Assembly (NCBI RefSeq): GCF_017874395.1
Contig: NZ_JAGGLJ010000010.1
Span: 1-64,000, forward strand
Direction of reading: 5' to 3'
DNA from: Peptoniphilus stercorisuis
GTDB taxonomy: Bacteria > Bacillota > Clostridia > Tissierellales > Peptoniphilaceae
Length of the DNA stretch: 64,000 nucleotides
The position numbers and the translations under genes are program-made. The notes under the pieces are model-generated. The model saw only the letters and a list, made by a program, of their open reading frames with translations, was not told where the DNA came from and did no database searches. This document shows, piece after piece, positions 7,914 to 16,500 of this stretch (within the stretch, counting starts at the first letter, position 1; the number at the start of each line of letters is the position of its first letter).

Positions 7914-7939
7914 AAATGGCTTTAGATAGCCATTTTTTT
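7914..7939 (+). terminator. Terminator 2, same stem sequence
   Basis: AAATGGCT (7914-7921) pairs with AGCCATTT (7928-7935) and runs into TTTTTTT. This is the stronger terminator. The 50-base stretch between the two hairpins has no recognisable gene. Confidence 0.75.
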
Positions 7940-7977
7940 GTTGTAAAAAATTATATAACAAAAAAGTTACAAAAGAT

Positions 7978-8006
7978 TTGACAATTAAATAAATAACTTA
8001 TACAAT
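7978..8006 (+). promoter_or_regulatory. Sigma-A promoter of the yabE-like gene
   Basis: TTGACA (7978-7983), 17 bases, TACAAT (8001-8006). The predicted start near 8013 gives a leader of about 65 bases that contains GTTACA repeats and a palindrome. Confidence 0.75.
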
Positions 8007-8023
8007 AGCCAAGGTATTAAACA

Positions 8024-8040
8024 GTTACAAAGTAGTTACA
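8024..8040 (-). promoter_or_regulatory. Candidate WalR box in the yabE-like leader
   Basis: GTTACA (8024-8029), five bases, GTTACA (8035-8040) reads TGTAAC-N5-TGTAAC on the minus strand, a perfect consensus match. A further TTTACA follows at 8044-8049 and another GTTACA precedes the promoter at 7966-7971. Position downstream of the predicted start would suit repression or modulation rather than activation. Confidence 0.4.
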
Positions 8041-8044
8041 AAGT

Positions 8045-8058
8045 TTACAACGTTGTAA
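8045..8058. promoter_or_regulatory. 14-base palindrome before the ribosome site
   Basis: TTACAACGTTGTAA is a perfect palindrome directly upstream of AAGGAGG (8061-8066). It could be an operator or an RNA hairpin. Confidence 0.35.
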
Positions 8059-8078
8059 CTAAGGAGGTTATTTATATA

Positions 8079-9080
8079 ATGAATTTATCAAAAAATGATT
8101 TTAGGAAAAAATTTGCAACTGGGGCTGCTATTTTACTTGTAGCATCATCAGTAATCACAATGGGATTTTCTAAAGCCCTTAGCAATGACGTAAACTTAAT
8201 TGTAAATGGAGAGACAAAAAAGGTAGTTACTTATTCTAAAAATGTAGAAGACTTCTTAGAAACAGAAGGAATAGAAGTTAAAAACACTGAGGAAGTTGTA
8301 CCAGGAATAAATGCAGAAATTGAACCTGGAATGGACATAGTTATTTCATCACCAAAAAGTTACTATATAAAAGACGGAAAGAAAATACAAGTTACAGAAG
8401 CACTTGGAGAAACAGTAGCAGAAACTTTAGGAAATTTAAATATAGATTTAAATAAACATGATGTTGTTACACCAGCACTAAACTCTGAAACTACTCCAGG
8501 AATGAATATTACAATTGAGAGAGTAAAAAAAGAAGTACAAACTAAAGAAGAAGAAATTCCATTTGAAATTAAGAAAATAGAAGATAAAAATATGTATAAG
8601 GGAGAAACACAAGTAGTTGAAAAAGGAGAAAAAGGTCTTAAATTAAGCACTATTCAAAATACTTTTGTAAATGACGAACATGTTTCAGTAGATGTATTAA
8701 AATCAGAAATTAAGCAAGAAGCAAAAACAGAAGTTCAAAAAGTTGGAACTAAAGAAACTCAAGCTCAAGCTGCATTAGGTGAAAGAAAAGTAAAAAGAGT
8801 AATCACAATGCAAGCAACAGCATATGACCCAACTGCTGGATCAAGAACAGCAATGGGAACAAGAGCAAGAGTTGGAGCAGTAGCAGTAGATCCAAGAGTT
8901 ATACCATTAGGATCTAAACTTTATATTGAATCAGCAGATGGTTTTCCATCTTATGGATATGCAACAGCAGAAGATACAGGTGGAGCTATTAAAGGAAATA
9001 GAATAGACTTATTTTATTCTACAAATTCACAAGCATTAAGATTTGGTAGAAGAAATGTTAAAGTTTATGTATTAGAGTAG
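8079..9080 (+). CDS. yabE: YabE-like cell-wall protein (DUF348, G5, 3D domains)
   Basis: This 333-residue exported protein has an N-terminal signal/anchor helix (about 12-33), two DUF348-type repeats (about 38-90 and 96-145), a G5-like segment (about 146-225) and a C-terminal 3D domain (about 242-333). The 3D domain is recognised by MQATAYDPTAGS, VAVDPRVIPLGSKLYIE and AEDTGGAIKGNRIDLF, whose aspartates form the active site in related lytic transglycosylases. The family remodels peptidoglycan. It has a strong ribosome site (AAGGAGG). Neighbouring WalR-type boxes suggest envelope-stress control, which fits wall hydrolases. Confidence 0.88.
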   Translation: MNLSKNDFRKKFATGAAILLVASSVITMGFSKALSNDVNLIVNGETKKVVTYSKNVEDFLETEGIEVKNTEEVVPGINAEIEPGMDIVISSPKSYYIKDGKKIQVTEALGETVAETLGNLNIDLNKHDVVTPALNSETTPGMNITIERVKKEVQTKEEEIPFEIKKIEDKNMYKGETQVVEKGEKGLKLSTIQNTFVNDEHVSVDVLKSEIKQEAKTEVQKVGTKETQAQAALGERKVKRVITMQATAYDPTAGSRTAMGTRARVGAVAVDPRVIPLGSKLYIESADGFPSYGYATAEDTGGAIKGNRIDLFYSTNSQALRFGRRNVKVYVLE

Positions 9081-9090
9081 TTGAAATTTA

Positions 9091-9114
9091 GAGAGCGAAA
9101 GCTCTCTTTTTTTT
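9091..9114 (+). terminator. Terminator of the yabE-like gene
   Basis: GAGAGC (9091-9096), GAAA tetraloop, GCTCTC (9101-9106) and eight Ts. Confidence 0.9.
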
Positions 9115-9196
9115 ATTTAAAACACTTTAATGTGTAAAATCATAAAAGATATTGAAAAAAGTCTAATTATTATATATTCTCTTAGTAGGTGATATT

Positions 9197-10063
9197 ATGA
9201 ATTTGGAAAATAGTGAATTATTTAAAAGATACATACATGAACTAACAAGATATTTAAACTATGAAGATTCAAATATGGCAGTAAAGGATTTAAAAGAACT
9301 AATAGAAGAAGAATTAGGATCTGACTTTGAAGAAGATAAATTAGAAAAATACTTAAAAAAATTGGGACATCCCTACAACTTTGCATCACATTATGACAAT
9401 AAGACTTCTGTTTTAGTAAGTGGGAAAAACTATGATATATATACAAGACTTTTAAAAATATTAAGTATAGTAATGCTTTCTAGCTTATTAATATCTTATT
9501 ATAAGGGTTCTTTCATTAAAGTTGGAATAAGTAGCTTTTTAAGGGTAGTATTAGGTCTTATGCTAAATATTTTTATAAGTTTAACTATTTCTTTTTTTAT
9601 TGCAGAAAAAGTTAAGACTACAAAGATGATTTCTTCACTACTTAAGGATTTTAATATAGATGATTTATATAGAAATTTAAAATACAAAAAAGTAAATCCT
9701 TCTATTGAGATATTAATAATAATATATTCTCTAGTGATATTTATAGCTATGATCTCTTTAAAATTACACAACGAAGATTATATATATAAGATGTTTCAAG
9801 CAATATTTTTCTTAAGTATATTAAGAGATGTAAATAAATTGTCGGAAAGCTATTATAGAAAATTTGTAGTTTTTTTAATGATTATAACTGATTTAACTAC
9901 ATTAATAATAGGATTTAAACTTTTAAAAAATCCATTTATTGTAAAAAATATATTGAGAAGAGCAATAATAATTTTAATGCTATCTACAATATGGGACGTT
10001 TTATCTGCATTAATAAAGATAATTAAAGCAAAAAAGGGTATAAATAGGCCTTTTTTAGAGTAA
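9197..10063 (+). CDS. HAAS-domain multi-pass membrane protein
   Basis: This 288-residue protein begins with a helical cytosolic domain (about 8-75: FKRYIHELTRYL, DLKELIEEELG, YLKKLGHPYNFASHY) resembling HAAS/DUF1700 domains. About six membrane helices follow (near 84-100, 110-135, 170-190, 200-215, 225-245, 255-275). HAAS proteins usually sit beside PadR repressors and respond to envelope signals, but no PadR gene is nearby. The product is likely an envelope signalling or permease-like protein; the function is unknown. Confidence 0.6.
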   Translation: MNLENSELFKRYIHELTRYLNYEDSNMAVKDLKELIEEELGSDFEEDKLEKYLKKLGHPYNFASHYDNKTSVLVSGKNYDIYTRLLKILSIVMLSSLLISYYKGSFIKVGISSFLRVVLGLMLNIFISLTISFFIAEKVKTTKMISSLLKDFNIDDLYRNLKYKKVNPSIEILIIIYSLVIFIAMISLKLHNEDYIYKMFQAIFFLSILRDVNKLSESYYRKFVVFLMIITDLTTLIIGFKLLKNPFIVKNILRRAIIILMLSTIWDVLSALIKIIKAKKGINRPFLE

Positions 10064-10065
10064 TG

Positions 10066-10074
10066 TGATATAAT
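10066..10074 (+). promoter_or_regulatory. Extended -10 promoter of the stalk protein gene
   Basis: TG-A-TATAAT with TATAAT at 10069-10074, just after the stop of the preceding gene. No clear -35. The same TGATATAAT word recurs before several genes of this window. Confidence 0.5.
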
Positions 10075-10112
10075 CAAGTGTAAATTAATAATATTATATA
10101 GGAGGATTTAAT

Positions 10113-11039
10113 ATGAAAAGATTATCAACAGTATTACTTACATCAACACTAGCTTTATCAATGATAACTCCAGTTGTTGCAACAGGAGTAGAAGGTGCTA
10201 AAGTAGAACCAACAACAAAAATTGAAGAGGTTGCAAAAGAAGCAGCTAAAAAAGTAGAAGAAGAAGTTAAAGAAGTAAAAGAAGAAGCTACTGAAGCTGC
10301 AGGAGAAGTTAAAGAAGAAGCTGCTGAAGTTAAAGAAGAAGTAAAAGAAAAAGTAGAAGAAGTTACTTCAGAAAAATTAGCAGTAAAAGTATCTCCACAA
10401 AAAGTTACACTTGATGGAAAAGAAATTAAAATTTCAGGATACAATATTAAAGGTGAAAACTACTTTAAATTAAGAGACCTTGCTGCTGTATTTAAAGATA
10501 CAGATGCTAAATTCTCAGTTGACTACAAAGCTGCTGAAGAAGTAAAAGAAGAAGTAGAAGAAACTGAAGCTAAAGAAGCTGAAGTTGATACAAAAGACAT
10601 CAAAAAAGAAGATGTTAAAAAAGAAGCAGAAGAAAAAGCAGTTGAAATCAAAGAAGAAGCTACTGAAGTTAAAAAAGAAGTAAAAGAAGCAGTTGCAGAA
10701 GCAATTAAAGGTGAAAAAGAAGAAGTTAAACTTACTAAACCAATGATTCTTCTTGAAACTGGAAAAGAATACGAAGTTCTAGATACAGATCTTAAAGAAG
10801 TTAAAGCTGAATCAACAGCTACAAAAACAAAAGACGAAGTAAAAGTTAATGGAGAAAATTTAGAAGCTAAAGCTTTCAAAATTGATGGAAACAACTACTA
10901 CCGTCTAAGAGATCTTGGAGCAGTATTAAACTTTGGCGTTGATTATGACAAAGAAACAAATACAGTAGTACTTACTTCAAAAGTAGAAGAAAAAGCTGAA
11001 GTTAAAGAAGAAGACAAAAAAGAAGAAGCAGCAAAATAA
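10113..11039 (+). CDS. Secreted Lys/Glu-rich protein with a split stalk domain
   Basis: This 308-residue protein has a signal peptide (1-23) and a strong AGGAGG site. Residues 35-88 are an alanine-containing Lys/Glu repeat (KEEATEAAGEVKEEAAEVKE) likely to be a charged amphipathic helix. A copper-amine-oxidase-type stalk unit starts at about 97 (TLDGKEIKISGYNIKGENYF, KLRDLAAVFKD) but is broken at about 140 by 69 residues of similar Lys/Glu helix. It resumes at about 209 (KPMILLETGKEYEVLD), and a second unit follows (245-290: NYYRLRDLGAVLNFGVDYD). The two helical segments look like internal duplicates. Function is unknown; it is probably a wall-associated surface protein. Confidence 0.75.
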   Translation: MKRLSTVLLTSTLALSMITPVVATGVEGAKVEPTTKIEEVAKEAAKKVEEEVKEVKEEATEAAGEVKEEAAEVKEEVKEKVEEVTSEKLAVKVSPQKVTLDGKEIKISGYNIKGENYFKLRDLAAVFKDTDAKFSVDYKAAEEVKEEVEETEAKEAEVDTKDIKKEDVKKEAEEKAVEIKEEATEVKKEVKEAVAEAIKGEKEEVKLTKPMILLETGKEYEVLDTDLKEVKAESTATKTKDEVKVNGENLEAKAFKIDGNNYYRLRDLGAVLNFGVDYDKETNTVVLTSKVEEKAEVKEEDKKEEAAK

Positions 11040-11050
11040 TTATTAAGATA

Positions 11051-11079
11051 AAGAGGAGGTTTAAACCTCTTCTTTTTTT
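11051..11079 (+). terminator. Terminator of the stalk protein gene
   Basis: A stem centred on the palindrome GAGGTTTAAACCTC (11056-11069), extended to 11051-11074 with one G-T pair, then seven Ts. Confidence 0.85.
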
Positions 11080-11122
11080 ATACATAGGAATACATAATAA
11101 ATGCAATAAGTATTAATTATTA

Positions 11123-11131
11123 TGATATAAT
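11123..11131 (+). promoter_or_regulatory. Extended -10 promoter
   Basis: TG-A-TATAAT with TATAAT at 11126-11131, 30 bases before the LURP-one-like gene; no good -35. Confidence 0.5.
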
Positions 11132-11160
11132 AACAAATACTATATAATAAAGGTGATAAA

Positions 11161-11646
11161 ATGAAATTATATATCAAACAAAAATTAATATCTTTAAATG
11201 CAAGTTTTGATGTTTTTGACGAGAATAATAATGTTAAATACAATGTTGAAGGTAAACTTATATCAATAGGACATAAATTTACTATATATAAAAATGGAAA
11301 AGAAGTTGCATATATTGCTCAAGAAATATTAAATTTACTTCCAAGATTTAATGTATTTATGAATAATAAAAAAGTAGCATCAATTCAAAAAAAACTAAGC
11401 TTATTAAGTCCAATATATGAAATAAAAGGACTAAATTGGGATATAAAAGGAGATATAACATCTCATGAATATTCAATATATGAAGGTAGAAAAGAAATTG
11501 CAACAGTAAGCAAAAAATGGCTTAAAATTACAGATACTTATGAAATAAATATAGAAGATGAAAAAAATGAAATAATGGCTCTTGCAGTAGTACTTGCAAT
11601 AGATGCAGTATTTTCAATGAGAAGATCAGCAAATTCTAATAACTAA
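11161..11646 (+). CDS. LURP-one-related / scramblase-like protein
   Basis: This 161-residue protein has a beta-rich LOR (Tubby C-terminal-like) pattern: KQKLISLNASFDVFDENN, KFTIYKNGKEVAYIAQ, YEIKGLNWDIKGD, EYSIYEGRKEIATVSKKW. A final hydrophobic helix, about 140-152 (LAVVLAIDAVF), follows. Family members resemble bacterial YxjI. The molecular function is not established, though phospholipid association has been suggested for the fold. It is followed after 34 bases by the pyrophosphatase gene, probably in the same transcript. Confidence 0.7.
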   Translation: MKLYIKQKLISLNASFDVFDENNNVKYNVEGKLISIGHKFTIYKNGKEVAYIAQEILNLLPRFNVFMNNKKVASIQKKLSLLSPIYEIKGLNWDIKGDITSHEYSIYEGRKEIATVSKKWLKITDTYEINIEDEKNEIMALAVVLAIDAVFSMRRSANSNN

Positions 11647-11680
11647 TAAAAATAAAAATAATATTAGAAAGGAAAAAATA

Positions 11681-13327
11681 ATGAAAGAAGAAGTTTTTAT
11701 AACAGGTCATAGAAATCCGGACTCAGACTCTATTTGTGCAGCTCTTGCCTATGCAGAGCTTAAAAATAAAAGAGGCGAATGTAATGCTATACCTATAAGA
11801 CTTGGAGAACTAAATCAAGAAACTAAATTTATATTAAACTATTTTGGCTTAGAACCACCAATGTATAAAGATACAATAAAACCTCAAGTAGGAGATTTAT
11901 CAATAGATACAGCATATTCAGTATCAAAGGATATATCTTTAAATAAGGCTCTAAACTTAATTCAAAACAATAATATAAATAGCCTAATAGTAGTAGATGA
12001 AAATGAAACATTAATAGGAATAGTTTCACTATCAAATATTACAAAATCCTATATGGATATTTGGGACGATGGTATTCTTGGAAGATCAAAAACAACAATA
12101 GATAATATTATAGAAGTCTTATCAGCAGAATTAATATATAAACCAGAAAAAATAAGAAACTTTGAAAATATATCAGTCTATGCAATGGAAGTAGGCGATG
12201 TAGAAGAAACTATCCACGAAGGCGATATAGTTATAGTAGGAAATAGACCAGAAGCCCAAAAAGATGCAATACAAAGAGATATTTCTGTACTAATAATAAC
12301 AGGTGGAGGAAAAGCAGACGAAGAAGCATTAGAACTTGCAAAAAAACATGGAGTAAATATAATTTCTACGGAATTTAATAGCTATATGACAGCAAGACTT
12401 CTACCACAAAGCGTTCCAGTATCCTATGTAATGACAACAGAAGATTTAGTGTATTTTCATAAAGACGACTATGTAGAATATGTAAAAGTTATAATGGGAA
12501 AATCAAGATATAGAGCATATCCAATAATAGATCACAAAAATAGAGTAGTAGGATCAATATCAAGATACCATTTAATATCTAATAGAAGAAAACAATTAAT
12601 ACTTGTAGATCACAACGAAAAAAACCAATCAATACCAGATATAGAAGTAGCAGAAATAAAAGAAATAATAGATCACCATAGAGTTGCAAATATATCAACA
12701 ACAGGACCAATCTACTTTAGAAATGAACCAGTAGGATCAACAAGTACAATAATCTCAAGAATATACTTTGAACATGGAATAAGACCATCTAAAAAAATAG
12801 CAGGAATACTATCAGCTGCAATAATATCAGATACACTTTTATTTAGATCTCCAACTACAACAGATACAGATAGAAGAATGTTAGATAGAATGTCAAAAAT
12901 TGCAGGAATAGACATAGATAAATTTGCTATGGAAATGTTTAAAGCAGGAACATCACTTGAAAACAAAAAACCAGAAGACTTACTAACATCAGATGTAAAA
13001 TTATTTACAATAGAAGATGAAAAAGTTAGAATAGGTCAAGCATTTACAATGGATTTAGATAATATTGGATTTATTAAAAAACCATTGATTGAAAGAATGG
13101 AAGAAATGCGAAAAGACTATCAAGAAGATCTATTTGTATTTATACTGACAGATATATTTGAAGAGAGATCAGAAATAATAGTAAGTGGAAAGCACTCAAA
13201 AGCAATAGCAGATGCCTTTGATGGAGAAGTAACAGATCATTCATTTATAGCACCAGGAGTACTATCAAGAAAAAAACAAGTAGTGCCAAGAATAACACAA
13301 GCAATATCAAAAGCAAAATCAGAATAA
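11681..13327 (+). CDS. ppaC: CBS/DRTGG-containing Mn-dependent inorganic pyrophosphatase
   Basis: This 548-residue family II (DHH) pyrophosphatase hydrolyses pyrophosphate to phosphate. The metal motifs HRNPDSDS (10-17), DHH in IIDHHRVAN and the SDT region (AAIISDTLLF) are intact, and the DHHA2 domain forms the C-terminus. Between the catalytic motifs are two CBS domains flanking a DRTGG domain (about 75-310), which in clostridial homologues binds adenine nucleotides and tunes activity. Ribosome site GAAAGGA. Length is normal for this regulated subtype. Confidence 0.93.
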   Translation: MKEEVFITGHRNPDSDSICAALAYAELKNKRGECNAIPIRLGELNQETKFILNYFGLEPPMYKDTIKPQVGDLSIDTAYSVSKDISLNKALNLIQNNNINSLIVVDENETLIGIVSLSNITKSYMDIWDDGILGRSKTTIDNIIEVLSAELIYKPEKIRNFENISVYAMEVGDVEETIHEGDIVIVGNRPEAQKDAIQRDISVLIITGGGKADEEALELAKKHGVNIISTEFNSYMTARLLPQSVPVSYVMTTEDLVYFHKDDYVEYVKVIMGKSRYRAYPIIDHKNRVVGSISRYHLISNRRKQLILVDHNEKNQSIPDIEVAEIKEIIDHHRVANISTTGPIYFRNEPVGSTSTIISRIYFEHGIRPSKKIAGILSAAIISDTLLFRSPTTTDTDRRMLDRMSKIAGIDIDKFAMEMFKAGTSLENKKPEDLLTSDVKLFTIEDEKVRIGQAFTMDLDNIGFIKKPLIERMEEMRKDYQEDLFVFILTDIFEERSEIIVSGKHSKAIADAFDGEVTDHSFIAPGVLSRKKQVVPRITQAISKAKSE

Positions 13328-13328
13328 T

Positions 13329-13352
13329 AAGAGCCGAAAGGCTCTTTTTTTT
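13329..13352 (+). terminator. Terminator of ppaC
   Basis: AAGAGCC, GAAA loop, GGCTCTT (13329-13346) then a run of Ts. Confidence 0.9.
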
Positions 13353-13446
13353 ATTACGAAAACATATAAATAAAAAATATATAAATACATTGAAAGTTAA
13401 AATATAAGAAAAAAGTCTAAGAATCGGATCTTTGTTACAATAAAGT

Positions 13447-13475
13447 TTGAAATAAAATTAGGTTAGGAATATAAT
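13447..13475 (+). promoter_or_regulatory. Promoter of the first SLH gene
   Basis: TTGAAA (13447-13452), 17 bases, TATAAT (13470-13475). Confidence 0.75.
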
Positions 13476-13515
13476 AGTATTAAGTTTATCAAATTGTATG
13501 AAATGGGAGGATATT

Positions 13516-16500
13516 ATGAACAACAAGAAAATATTATCAATATTACTTGCAGGAACAATGCTAAATGGATTAGTACCTTATAATGTTTTTGCAAATGAAG
13601 AAAAATTACAAGAAGAACAAGAAAAAGCAGTAGTAGAAATTGTAGAAGACTCAAAAGAAAAGACATTACATAAAAAAGAAGATACTTTAGAAAAAAGTGT
13701 AAAAGAAGAAAAAAGAGAAGAAGAGCCTAAAATCAAGGAAGAAGTACAAGAAGATGGTCCTAAAATTGAAGAAAAATTAAATTTTAGAAAGGCTCAAACT
13801 AGACTAGCTAAGTTTTCTAATGAAAATATAGGATTAATGCCTTTAAAAGTATTAGATGGAAAACCAGTAGAATTAAATGGTAGAGAAATTAATAGATATG
13901 AAATGACTTTTGATATGAACATGTTTTATTTAAATATGGAAATAGGAGATATAATTACCTTAGAATTAGATGAAAAATATAATAATTATGAAATAGAAAA
14001 ATATGAAATTTTTAGTGATTGTGAAATAGTTGAAAATAGTATAAATGGTAAAAATGTTAAAATTAAAATAACTGGAAATAATCCAGGTATAGAATTGAAA
14101 GGTAAAAAATTAAAAGAAATCTATGTAGGAAATGGAGTATTAGAAGGAGAATTTAATCAGGCAAAAAATGGAGAATTTAAGATAAAAGCCAATGATGATA
14201 GTGATGAAAAAGTATTCTTGTATTGGGATTTCACATATGACACAGATAAAGAATATCATATTGTAAAAGGAGATATATTTTCTAGGGAGCTCACTATTAG
14301 AAATCTAGGTGGTAGTGAAACATTTGAAGTTGAAGCAGTTTTTGGAGACAAGAATAAAAAATTCGATTTAAACACAAATCATACTTTAGTGAATAATGAG
14401 AAGGTTAATAGATATATAGAGTTTAAATGTGGTGAAAAAATCACTATAAGAGCAAATCCTGAAAATTCAAAGGATAAGTTTAAAGAGTGGGATATTAATG
14501 TGCGTGGAAATGTCACAGGGATATATGAAAGAAAAATTGAAGAGGAAATAAAAAAAGGAATAAAGGAAAATGAAATAACATTTACTATGCCTTATGCAAA
14601 TTTAGACATTCGTCCAGAGTTTGAATATGATAATAGTCATAATGACGATAATGAAATTTATTTAGAAGAGATTACTTTAAATATAAATTTATTAAATGAA
14701 GAATTAAAAGATAAAGATTATACTGTATTTATTAAAAAAGATAATTCTTATAAAATGATAGATAAAGATGATAATGGTAAATATGTATTAAAGGCTGATG
14801 ATGTTGAACATAGTTATAATATTAATATATTAAAAGATGGATATCGTCAAAGTGTATTTAGTATATATGTAGATAATCGTGGAGATGAAAATTATTTCAA
14901 AATTAATAAAAATAGATATGAAGATATAACATATAATATAGAAGATAATAATGTAACAGCAAATGTAAAATTATATAGGCTTAGAGATGTTAAAGTGAAA
15001 CAACCAGGAATGAGAACAGAGTTTAGAAAAATTGGAGAAAAAGAAGAGATACATCTTAATAGAAAATCTAGTAAAGATGATTTTATTAGATGGGAAGTTA
15101 TTGGAGTAGAAGGCTTAACTGAACAACAACTTACTAATAAAGAACATGATTCAAGAATAGATTTTGAAATTCCAGAAGTAGATAAAGAAAAGGATAATGG
15201 AATTTATATAAAAGAAATAACTAAAAATTCTTATAAAGAATATGATTTTAAAGTAAAAAATGGAAAAATATTAAGTATAAATGGTGAGTCAGTAGATTCT
15301 TCAAAAATTAAAACAATTAAGGAAGGTCAGAATGAATATAAAGTAATAAAAGCAAAAGATGGAGATTTTATAGAGCTTGAAGTAGAAAATAAAGGTGATT
15401 TTTCAAGGTGGGAAGAATCTGTAAAATGTACTGTAGTTTGGGATAGAGAAAACGAAAATAAAAATGAATATAAACAAGAAAAAATATTAGTTGAAATATT
15501 AGATGGAGATGCAAGCATTGAAGCTACTAAAGAAAATGATATGCCAAATTATCAAAGAATAAATATAAATAGTGTAAAAGTTTATAATGACTGTATATTA
15601 ATAGATTCTGATGAACCTTATGCAGATATAGTAGTTAGAGGATATAATGGGGAAAAATTATTTCTTGGTAAAACTGATAAAAATGGAAATGCAAAAATAA
15701 ATATTAAAAAGTTTGCTGAAAATGGTGGGAATATAAGCTTAGAAAAAGAAATAGATTTCGGACATAAAAATGCTTATGTAAATATTGAAAAGAAAATTGT
15801 AGAAATAATTGACAGAAATTATGATGAAAAAGACTCATCAAACAACAATTCATCAAACGATAATTCATCAAATGGTAATTCATCAAATAATAGTTCTTCA
15901 AAGGATGATGATGACAGTAAGTATGACAAAGGAGATAAGGTTTCTGTTCGAGATTTAGAAATTAGAGAAAAGTCTAATGGAAAGACAAGAATAAAAGGTT
16001 ATATTCGTAGCCACAAAAATTCTTATATCAGTATTTATAATGATGGATATTATGTAGATTATGTTAAGACTGATTCTGATGGAGATTTTGATATTACAAT
16101 AGATGAAGAAGTAGATTCAAAATCTGATCTTAAGTTTTATGCTGGAAAAGTTAGAAATAAACTTGAAGGTGAAAAAGATAGCAAAGATGACAAAAAAGAT
16201 AATGAAAAAACAGAGTCTAAAAAAGAAGAAAATGTAAATGAAATAGCTAAAAATATAGTAAAAAAACATTCTAACAAGGGTTATGTAAAGGGATATAGTG
16301 ATGGATCATTTAAGCCAAATAATAAGGTGACAAGAGCAGAAGCTGTATCAATGTTTGCAAGACTTATAAATGGATCAGATGATTTCAAGAGTTCAAATAA
16401 TAAATTCACTGATGTAGATGGTTGGTATGCAGATGCAATAAGCTTTATATCAGAAAAAGGTCTAATGAGCGGATATAGTGATGGATCATTTAAGCCAAAT

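Noticed and set aside
7940-8078. c-di-AMP (ydaO-type) riboswitch before the YabE-like gene, as seen for wall hydrolases in other Firmicutes
   Set aside because: The leader is only about 65 bases after the predicted start and shows none of the conserved core.
10523-10894. Ser/Thr-rich open frame on the minus strand inside the Lys/Glu-rich stalk gene
   Set aside because: It is the complement of repetitive GAA/AAA codons (giving TTC/TTT/TCT), a known artefact of Lys/Glu-rich genes.
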